Shown here piece by piece: positions 57,466 to 64,000 of a stretch of 64,000 nt of DNA. The notes beneath the pieces were generated by a model. It worked only from the letters and a program-made list of their open reading frames with translations. It was not told the origin of the DNA and did no database searches. The stretch covers positions 2,408,130-2,472,129 of the forward strand of contig NZ_CP008747.1 of the NCBI RefSeq assembly GCF_000816085.1, written 5' to 3'. The position numbers were made by a program, and so were the translations under genes. Each line of letters begins with the position of its first letter. Positions within the stretch are counted from its first letter, which is position 1. Origin of the DNA: Staphylococcus hyicus. Its GTDB lineage: Bacteria > Bacillota > Bacilli > Staphylococcales > Staphylococcaceae.

Positions 57466-57567
57466 TACAAGGAGGACTTTTCAAGACGATGGTTCAACAA
57501 CGTCGCATATCTTATTTCATCGTTTACTTAAAACCGCTTAATATAAATTATAAAACATGTATTTTCG

Positions 57568-57606
57568 CCTTCAAAGTTCATACCATCATGAATTTTGAAG
57601 GTTTTT
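57568..57606 (+). terminator. Terminator of the mhq cluster
   Basis: CCTTCAAAGTTCA pairs with TGAATTTTGAAGG across 8 bases, then TTTTTCT. Confidence 0.85.
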
Positions 57607-57729
57607 CTATGCCGCTATGTTACATACTAAACAGGGTTGCTTCTACGAGCATGTTAGCTTAAGAATTCGCACTATTATAGTCTCAGACTTATATATTTTA
57701 ATGCACTTCAGTCTCTTTTTAATTTTTGG

Positions 57730-57766
57730 CAAAAAAATAACCCAGGAAATTCTTCCTAGGTTACTT
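57730..57766 (-). terminator. Terminator overlapping the noc stop codon
   Basis: Minus strand AACCTAGGAA pairs with TTCCTGGGTT around GAATT, then TTTTTTT. The stem begins at the noc TAA, so the gene ends inside its own terminator. Confidence 0.85.
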
Positions 57767-58618
57767 TCGATACACACGAATATTTACTTCATAATAATCG
57801 TCGTGTTCTTTTTCTTTTTGTTCATATTTAAAGCCATTCGCTTTAATTTCTAATAAAGTATCCGCAATAATGTCTCGGGCTTCTGAAATATCACGTACAA
57901 ATTCTGGCGGTCGTGCTGTTACTGTTTCACTATTTTCAACAGTATCATTCACTGTAGACGATGCTTTAAGCCGTGTTTCAGTTTGCTTTACGTTCAATTG
58001 TTCTTTTAAAATAATATCCAACATTTCTTTTTGACGTTCTGGTGTTTGACCTACTAACGCGCGCCCATGGCGTTCAGTAATTCGATGGTCACGTACCGCA
58101 TCTAAAACCACAGATTCTAGCTTTAATAAGCGTAACTTATTCGCAATAAAACTTTGACTTTTACCAACACTTTTTGCAAGTTCAGATTGAGTAATACCTT
58201 CAAAAGCCAATAATTTTTTATATGCTTCAGCTTCTTCTACGGCAGATAAATTTTCGCGTTGAATATTTTCAATCAACGCTACAACTGCCGTCTCTTCATC
58301 ACTTAACGGTCTAACAATCACATCCGCTTCACTTTTGTGAAGGTGTTGTAACGCACGAAAGCGACGTTCACCTGCGATAATTTCATACATATTCTCTTCA
58401 ATCGGTCGTACAACGATAGGTTGTAATAAACCGTGTGCATGTATGGATTCTGCGAGTTCTTCAATACGCGCTGGATCGAATGTTTGACGTGGTTGATAAC
58501 GGTTCGGCACGATGCGTTCAATTTTAATAGATTCTACACCTTGCGTGTTATCATCGACAATTTCGAGGAGTTCATCTTTATTTTTTAATCCAAATAGTTT
58601 AGAAAAAGGTTTTTTCAT
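57761..58618 (-). CDS. noc: Nucleoid occlusion protein Noc
   Basis: A 285-residue ParB relative that blocks division over DNA. The first ten residues (MKKPFSKLFG) form the membrane-targeting amphipathic helix. ParB-like parts follow: PNRYQPRQTFDPARIEELAE, GERRFRALQHLHK, an HTH ITQSELAKSVGKSQSFIANK, and a C-terminal dimer domain. First gene downstream of rsmG on the minus strand, as in other staphylococci. Confidence 0.95.
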   Translation of the reverse strand: MKKPFSKLFGLKNKDELLEIVDDNTQGVESIKIERIVPNRYQPRQTFDPARIEELAESIHAHGLLQPIVVRPIEENMYEIIAGERRFRALQHLHKSEADVIVRPLSDEETAVVALIENIQRENLSAVEEAEAYKKLLAFEGITQSELAKSVGKSQSFIANKLRLLKLESVVLDAVRDHRITERHGRALVGQTPERQKEMLDIILKEQLNVKQTETRLKASSTVNDTVENSETVTARPPEFVRDISEARDIIADTLLEIKANGFKYEQKEKEHDDYYEVNIRVYRK

Positions 58619-58658
58619 ATGTCTTCTCTCCCTTAAACCATTCCCAAACTTACACCAT

Positions 58659-59378
58659 TTACTCTACTAAAGGTGATTTATTGGGTGTCCCAGGTTTTCT
58701 TGGGTACTTTTTAGGTGTTTGACTACGTTTTTCAATTTTAATAATTTGTCTTTCTCCAGCACCTTCTGGTAATTCAAAAATATGCACGTCATCAATACGA
58801 CCACCAAACACACCAATACCAAAACGTGCTTCTTCAAGTTCTTCTTGTCCTTTTGATGATTTTAAAGCGATAAACAACCCACGTGTTTTAACGAGTGGTA
58901 AGCAAAGTTCACTTAAGACTGCCATACGTGCTACAGCTCTTGCTGTAACAATGTCAAAAGCCCCACGGTAGTCTTGATTTTTACCAAACGTTTCTGCCCG
59001 ATCATGTACAAAATGAACACCTTCAAGACCGAGTTCATTCGCAAGCTGATTTAAAAATTGAATTCGCTTATTTAATGAATCTACGATCGTCACATGAATG
59101 TTTGGAAAAATAATTTTTAGCGGTATGCTGGGAAAGCCTGCACCTGCACCGACATCACATAAATTGATTTCTTGTGTAAAATCATAATAAAAGCTCGGTG
59201 TAATGGAATCATAGAAATGTTTTAAATATACTTCATGTTCTTCAGTAATGCTTGTTAAATTGATTTTATCATTCCATGCGACAAGCATATCATAATATGT
59301 TTCAAACTGTTGTTTTTGCCTATCAGATAACGTTATGCCATGAGATTCTAGTTGTGTTGCTAACCATGTTACGCTCAT
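58659..59378 (-). CDS. rsmG: 16S rRNA m7G527 methyltransferase
   Basis: A 239-residue SAM-dependent enzyme. The SAM motif [15 protein letters not shown] (about 69-83) and the [11 protein letters not shown] segment are typical. Loss gives low-level streptomycin resistance in many bacteria. It overlaps the mnmG end (adjacent, zero gap). Standard oriC cluster. Confidence 0.97.
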   Translation of the reverse strand: MSVTWLATQLESHGITLSDRQKQQFETYYDMLVAWNDKINLTSITEEHEVYLKHFYDSITPSFYYDFTQEINLCDVGAGAGFPSIPLKIIFPNIHVTIVDSLNKRIQFLNQLANELGLEGVHFVHDRAETFGKNQDYRGAFDIVTARAVARMAVLSELCLPLVKTRGLFIALKSSKGQEELEEARFGIGVFGGRIDDVHIFELPEGAGERQIIKIEKRSQTPKKYPRKPGTPNKSPLVE

Positions 59379-61253
59379 CTATTTCACCCTTTGAAGTTTG
59401 CCTTGTTCTAAATAAACTAACAATATTGAAATGTCAGCAGGATTCACTCCTGAAATACGTGAAGCTTGTGCAATATTTAAAGGTTTGACTTCTGCCAATT
59501 TTTCACGTGCTTCAGTAGCCAAACTATCAATTTTGCTATAATCCAAGTCTTCTGGAATTTTCTTTTGTTCCATACGCTTTACTTTTTCAACTTGTTGTAG
59601 AGATTTCGTAATATATCCTTCATATTTCGTTTGAATCTCAACTTGTTCTTCGATATCCGAACCTAAATGTGATGTTTCTTCAAGTATTTCTAAAATCGTC
59701 GTATACGTCATTTCAGGACGACGCAGCAATTCTTTCGCTAAAATACCATCTTTCAAACGCGAACCACCTTCACGCTCAATAATACTTTGTACACGTTCAT
59801 TTGGCTTAATTCGGATTTGAGATAAACGTGCTATTTCTTCTTCAATATGTTGTCGTTTTGCTTGGAACTTTGCATAACGTTCTTCAGAAATGAGTCCTAA
59901 TTCGTAACCAATATCAGTTAAGCGTAAATCTGCATTGTCATGACGTAAAAGTAAACGATATTCTGCACGAGAAGTTAACAGACGATACGGTTCATTTGTT
60001 CCTTTCGTAACGAGATCATCAATTAGCACACCAATATATGCATCAGAACGCTGTAAAATGGTTTCTTTTTTATCTAAAACACGCGCTGCAGCATTGATTC
60101 CAGCCATGAGTCCTTGTCCTGCTGCTTCTTCGTACCCAGATGTACCATTAATTTGACCAGCAGTATAAAGGTTTTTAATTTTCTTTGTTTCAAGCGTTGG
60201 CCATAATTGCGTTGGCACAATCGCATCATACTCTATCGCATAGCCTGCGCGCATCATATCTGCTTTTTCTAGACCTGGAATCGTTGCTAACATTTGGCGT
60301 TGCACATGTTCTGGTAAACTTGTCGATAAGCCTTGGACATAGACCTCATTTGTATGACGTCCTTCAGGCTCAAGGAATAGTTGGTGACGTGGTTTATCAT
60401 TAAAGCGTACAAATTTATCTTCTATTGATGGACAATAACGTGGACCCGTTCCTTTAATCATTCCTGAATACATTGCAGATAAATGTAAATTATCATCGAT
60501 GACTTTATGTGTATCACCATTGGTATACGTTAACCAACAAGGCAGTTGGTCTAAAATAAATTCTGTCGTTTCATAACTGAACGCGCGACCGACATCGTCG
60601 CCTGGTTGAATTTCTGTTTTACTGTAGTCGATTGAACGTGCATTCACACGCGGTGGCGTTCCCGTTTTAAAACGTACGACATCAAATCCTAACGCACGCA
60701 AATGATCGGCAAGCGTAATCGAAGGCAGTTGATGATTAGGACCACTTGAATATTTTAAATTCCCTAAGATGATTTCACCACGAAGGAACGTTCCCGTCGT
60801 TAATATAACGGCTTGTGCCAAATACTCTGTACCAATATTTGTACGCACACCTTTAACTTCATCATTTTCAATGATAAGCTCATCAACCATGCCTTGCATC
60901 ACATCAAGATTAGGTTCATCTTCTAATACACGTTTCATTTCTTGTTGGTATAATACTTTATCCGCTTGTGCACGTAATGCACGTACAGCGGGACCTTTAC
61001 CTGTATTCAACATACGCATTTGAATATGCGTTTTATCTATCGTTTTAGCCATTTGACCACCTAAGGCATCGATTTCACGAACAACGATACCTTTCGCTGG
61101 TCCGCCAACTGATGGGTTACATGGCATAAACGCAATATTGTCTAAGTTAATCGTTAACATCAGCGTTTTGGCGCCACGACGTGCTGCGGCTAATCCAGCT
61201 TCAATTCCAGAGTGCCCTGCCCCTACGACAATGACATCATAATTCTGTGTCAT
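59379..61253 (-). CDS. mnmG: tRNA uridine-34 carboxymethylaminomethyl enzyme MnmG
   Basis: A 624-residue FAD enzyme that, with MnmE, modifies U34 of certain tRNAs. FAD motif [19 protein letters not shown] (about 10-28), the [10 protein letters not shown] site and a C-terminal helical domain ending EQGKLQRVK are all present. Length equals the S. aureus protein. Lies between mnmE and rsmG. Confidence 0.98.
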   Translation of the reverse strand: MTQNYDVIVVGAGHSGIEAGLAAARRGAKTLMLTINLDNIAFMPCNPSVGGPAKGIVVREIDALGGQMAKTIDKTHIQMRMLNTGKGPAVRALRAQADKVLYQQEMKRVLEDEPNLDVMQGMVDELIIENDEVKGVRTNIGTEYLAQAVILTTGTFLRGEIILGNLKYSSGPNHQLPSITLADHLRALGFDVVRFKTGTPPRVNARSIDYSKTEIQPGDDVGRAFSYETTEFILDQLPCWLTYTNGDTHKVIDDNLHLSAMYSGMIKGTGPRYCPSIEDKFVRFNDKPRHQLFLEPEGRHTNEVYVQGLSTSLPEHVQRQMLATIPGLEKADMMRAGYAIEYDAIVPTQLWPTLETKKIKNLYTAGQINGTSGYEEAAGQGLMAGINAAARVLDKKETILQRSDAYIGVLIDDLVTKGTNEPYRLLTSRAEYRLLLRHDNADLRLTDIGYELGLISEERYAKFQAKRQHIEEEIARLSQIRIKPNERVQSIIEREGGSRLKDGILAKELLRRPEMTYTTILEILEETSHLGSDIEEQVEIQTKYEGYITKSLQQVEKVKRMEQKKIPEDLDYSKIDSLATEAREKLAEVKPLNIAQASRISGVNPADISILLVYLEQGKLQRVK

Positions 61254-61270
61254 TATAAATCCTCCTTTTA

Positions 61271-62653
61271 TTATTTTCCAAGACAGAATTGGCTAAAGAG
61301 TTGATCGATTAATTCTTCACTCGCCGATTCGCCTATGATTTCTCCTAAAATTTCCCATGTGCGCGTTAAATCGATTTGTACCATATCCATTGGCACACCC
61401 ATTTCTGCTGCATCAATCGCATCTTGAATTGCTTGTTTTGCTTGTTTTAATAAAGATATATGTCGTGAGTTAGATACATATGTCATATCTTGGCTTTGGA
61501 CTTCTCCACCAAAGAATAAATCTCTGATTTGAAGTTCGAGATCATCGATACCTTGTTGTTTTAAGATGGACGTCTCAATTATAGGCATGTCCCCTACCAT
61601 CTCTTTGAGCTCATCTATATTGAGGCGTTGTTCTAAATCCATTTTATTAATGATCACAATCGCATCTTCATTTTTAATGACTTCATATAATTGGCGATCT
61701 TCTTCTGTGAGTGCTTCGTTGTAGTTTAAAACAAATAGAATGAGGTCTGCTTCGCTTAATGCTTTCCGCGAACGTTCTACTCCAATACGTTCAACAATGT
61801 CTTCTGTTTCACGAATACCCGCCGTATCGACGAGTCTCAGTGGCACGCCACGAACGTTTACATATTCTTCTAAGACATCTCGCGTCGTACCTGCAATTTC
61901 GGTGACAATTGCTTTATTATCATGTATTAAACTATTAAGCATAGAAGACTTCCCTACGTTAGGTTTACCTACTATAACTGTAGATAAGCCTTCTCGCATT
62001 ATCTTTCCTTGAACGCCTGTATCAAGTAATTTTTGGATGTCTGTCTTAATGGCTTTAGAACGTTCCAACAAAAATTCTGTCGTAGCATCTTCAACATCAT
62101 CATACTCAGGGTAGTCTATATTCACTTCAACTTGCGCTAAAATTTCCAGAATTGATTGACGTTGCGCCTTAATCATATCGCTCAGACGCCCTTCTATTTG
62201 GTTTTGTGCCACTTTAGACGCGCGGTCAGTCTTAGCTCTAATAAAGTCCATCACGGCTTCAGCTTGAGACAAGTCAATCCGCCCATTTAAAAATGCGCGT
62301 TTAGTATATTCGCCTGGCTCTGCGATACGTGCGCCATGTGTCATAGTGAGTTCGAGCACACGGTTAATTGTAAGAATACCTCCGTGACAGTTAATCTCTA
62401 TAATATCTTCACGTGTAAATGTTCGAGGTGCACGTAAGACTGAAACCATAACTTCTTCAACGGTTTCATTCGTTTCCGGATCAATGATATGTCCATAATT
62501 GATTGTATGAGAAGCAACATCTTTTAATTTACTTTTACCTTTATACAGTTTATCTGCAATCTCAACGGCATCATGACCTGATAAACGTACTATACCAATT
62601 GCCCCCTCACCCATCGGGGTCGATATGCTTGTAATTGTATCCAATTGTTCCAT
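61271..62653 (-). CDS. mnmE: tRNA-modifying GTPase MnmE
   Basis: A 460-residue potassium-activated GTPase. The N-terminal tetrahydrofolate domain starts [19 protein letters not shown]. The G domain has [12 protein letters not shown] (about 228-239), TDVL-type switch [10 protein letters not shown] and NKMD. The C-terminus ends in the conserved CLGK. Works with MnmG. RBS is AAAGGAGG. Confidence 0.98.
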   Translation of the reverse strand: MEQLDTITSISTPMGEGAIGIVRLSGHDAVEIADKLYKGKSKLKDVASHTINYGHIIDPETNETVEEVMVSVLRAPRTFTREDIIEINCHGGILTINRVLELTMTHGARIAEPGEYTKRAFLNGRIDLSQAEAVMDFIRAKTDRASKVAQNQIEGRLSDMIKAQRQSILEILAQVEVNIDYPEYDDVEDATTEFLLERSKAIKTDIQKLLDTGVQGKIMREGLSTVIVGKPNVGKSSMLNSLIHDNKAIVTEIAGTTRDVLEEYVNVRGVPLRLVDTAGIRETEDIVERIGVERSRKALSEADLILFVLNYNEALTEEDRQLYEVIKNEDAIVIINKMDLEQRLNIDELKEMVGDMPIIETSILKQQGIDDLELQIRDLFFGGEVQSQDMTYVSNSRHISLLKQAKQAIQDAIDAAEMGVPMDMVQIDLTRTWEILGEIIGESASEELIDQLFSQFCLGK

Positions 62654-62762
62654 GACACACGTACCTCCTTTACGATTATATCTATTGTAAAATGTTTAAA
62701 GTGTTATTACGATTGATGTGCTTTATTGACTTAGTCTAAAACGCTCATAAAAACGCTACAAT

Positions 62763-62824
62763 TAAAGTTATAAAGCCTTTAGGTCAGTCTTAGGTTTGTC
62801 TGACGTCACACAAACGGTCGTCTA
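62763..62824. other. Near-palindrome with TGACGTCA core between rnpA and mnmE
   Basis: A 22-base near-palindrome GTTTGTCTGACGTCACACAAAC (split as GTTTGTCTGA and CGTCACACAAAC, about 62794-62815) has only two unpaired positions. No T-run. It may be an mRNA processing hairpin or a protein-binding site. Confidence 0.4.
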
Positions 62825-62826
62825 AT

Positions 62827-63174
62827 TTAATGTATTTTCTTATTGAATACTTTTGCTATTTTTAACACATGCTCTAAACTCTTTTGAATTTCAAGTGCTG
62901 ACATCTCTTTAGCGGGATGTCTCGCAATGACGATAATATCAAAAGGTAACATATCTTGTTTATGAACTTTAAAACATTCTCTCACACATCGTTTGATTCG
63001 ATTCCGTGTTACAGCGTTACCGATTTTTTTAGAAACACTAATTCCTAATCTAAAATGATCCTGTTGTTGATGTCGATACGTATAAACAACAAACTGTCGA
63101 TTTGCAACTGACCTCCCCTTTCGATAGATCAATTGAAAATCTGAATTTTTTTTGATGCGATATGCTTTTTCCAT
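62827..63174 (-). CDS. rnpA: RNase P protein component
   Basis: A 115-residue basic protein that assists the RNase P RNA in 5' tRNA maturation. The RNR-type motif GNAVTRNRIKRCVRECF (about 53-69) is present. An upstream in-frame stop (TGA) just before the ATG fixes the start. A terminator hairpin lies between rpmH and this gene, so it may be partly uncoupled from rpmH. Confidence 0.97.
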   Translation of the reverse strand: MEKAYRIKKNSDFQLIYRKGRSVANRQFVVYTYRHQQQDHFRLGISVSKKIGNAVTRNRIKRCVRECFKVHKQDMLPFDIIVIARHPAKEMSALEIQKSLEHVLKIAKVFNKKIH

Positions 63175-63223
63175 TGATCATCACTCAGCTTTCTCAATTC
63201 GAACATCTTTTAATACACTTTCA

Positions 63224-63268
63224 TACCGAAAAAAAGAGGGCTGGGACATCATATGCTGTCCTAGCCCC
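63224..63268 (-). terminator. Internal terminator/attenuator between rpmH and rnpA
   Basis: GGGCTGGGACA (63230-63240) pairs with TGTCCTAGCCC (63248-63258) and is followed on the minus strand by a long U-run (A-run at 63221-63227). Its stem resembles module A of the dispersed repeats. Confidence 0.8.
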
Positions 63269-63324
63269 TATAAAAGCGGTTAAGCAAACTTAACACGCAT
63301 TTAGACCCCTATTCATCTTCTGTC

Positions 63325-63462
63325 TTATGCAGATAAGACTTTACGGCCTTTACGACGACGACGCGCTAATACTTTACGGCCGTTTTTAGTGCTCATACGT
63401 TTTCTGAAACCGTGCACTTTACTATGTTTACGTTTGTTTGGTTGATAAGTACGTTTTACCAT
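63325..63462 (-). CDS. rpmH: 50S ribosomal protein L34
   Basis: A 45-residue highly basic ribosomal protein: [20 protein letters not shown] at the start, [19 protein letters not shown] after. Sits opposite the dnaA side of oriC as in most bacteria. GGAGG upstream (minus strand). Confidence 0.98.
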
Positions 63463-63559
63463 TAAAAACACCTCCATCTTGCTTTATTCGATGATCTTCA
63501 TTCATTTTAACTATCTTCAATTTCAACGCACTGCCACGTTAAATAGATATTCTTCTCTT

Positions 63560-64000
63560 AAATGAAATGTCTACATTTCAAGCAACTACTACATAATATC
63601 AAATTCATATTGGTAAATCAAGCGTATTTTTTGATTAAACGACATCGATATATGTGTAAAAGTTATCCACTTATACACAATTGTGTCCGAATATTTTGTG
63701 GATAAATATTTTTTGTGCACAAGTTACTCGAAAGTTGTCACACATATTCACACCCGTTTGACAGGCAGTGTTGTTAAAAAGTATAATTGTGTGGATAAGT
63801 GGATTAATCCCTTACGATACATAGGTTTCTTTATCACGATAACGTAGCATATACCTGTGAATAATCCCGTTAAACGTAAGAGTTACCCACAGCATGTGAT
63901 TAATTTGTGGATAATTATTAACAAGGTGTGATTAGTTTTATCCACTGACGGGAAATCTGTGTATAACTTAAAAAATATTACTTAGGAAGATGGAGTGTAA
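63560..64000 (+). other. oriC: Replication origin region (oriC, upstream of dnaA)
   Basis: DnaA boxes TTATNCACA or near: 63663-63671 and 63671-63679 (forward), 63697-63705 (reverse), 63790-63798 (reverse), 63856-63864 (reverse), 63883-63891 (forward), 63906-63914 (reverse), 63938-63946 (forward), 63958-63966 (reverse). At least nine in 310 bases. The tail GGAAGATGGAG looks like the dnaA ribosome-site region. The dnaA start would lie just beyond position 64000. Confidence 0.95.

Noticed and set aside
57617..57853. 78-residue forward ORF
   Set aside because: Overlaps the noc 3' end and its terminator antisense; no ribosome site.

Overview
The window is AT-rich chromosomal DNA of a Staphylococcus. 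Its right edge carries rnpA, rpmH and a dense field of DnaA boxes just upstream of where dnaA should start, so it ends at oriC. Protein sequences (GuaA, AhpC/AhpF, LytM, Noc, MnmG, the met operon) and local gene orders (xpt-pbuX-guaB-guaA, rpsF-ssb-rpsR, parB-mscS-DUF951-ychF, metI-metC-metF-metE) are those of staphylococci. The species cannot be fixed from the sequence. The urease accessory, chromate and thiO genes would fit a non-aureus species.

Layout. 1-963: partial LacI-type repressor (ScrR-like). 1000-8300: an accessory stretch between that gene and the 3' end of guaA. It holds a membrane-anchored SAP-domain protein, small membrane proteins, a DUF2087 protein, a TehA/TDT-type transporter, an Asn-rich membrane protein, the decayed remains of a tyrosine integrase, and an AlbA_2/HATPase protein whose start lies one base after the integrase stop, followed by 11-bp tandem repeats. 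8.3-13.7 kb: purine salvage/GMP operon xpt-pbuX-guaB-guaA under a guanine riboswitch. 13.8-20.5 kb: a stress protein with a likely SigB promoter, an acetyltransferase-like protein, an HTH/coiled-coil protein, a TPP-riboswitch-controlled lone thiO, the cystine symporter tcyP, an NfrA-type nitroreductase and a hydratase. 20.7-23.3 kb: ahpC-ahpF behind a PerR-type box. 23.8-32 kb: mixed genes including bioB with a BirA operator, chrA with a PadR regulator, and rpsF-ssb-rpsR. 32.3-35.5 kb: parB-mscS-DUF951-ychF. 35.5-43.1 kb: methionine operon with a CodY-like box and a T-box leader. 43.4-46.8 kb: small membrane proteins (one dead copy), a LysE-type exporter and a two-repeat surface protein. 46.9-49.5 kb: ureE-ureF-ureG-ureD without ureABC. 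49.8-57.5 kb: yceI, a DUF5996 protein, a nonsense-interrupted beta-helix gene, lytM, and an mhqR-mhqE-flavin reductase-mhqD quinone-response cluster. 57.7-63.5 kb: noc-rsmG-mnmG-mnmE-rnpA-rpmH. 63.5-64 kb: oriC.

Regulation is unusually readable here. It includes guanine and TPP riboswitches, a T-box, CodY, PerR and BirA sites, a SigB-type promoter, and a 16-bp palindrome shared by mhqR, mhqE and the distant yceI gene that suggests one quinone-responsive regulon. A composite intergenic repeat family occurs at least four times, once inverted. The most interesting leads are the integrase/AlbA_2 remnant at guaA with its phased repeats, the yceI-mhq operator link, the TPP platform in which the terminator arm is also the Shine-Dalgarno, and the urease accessory genes without structural genes.
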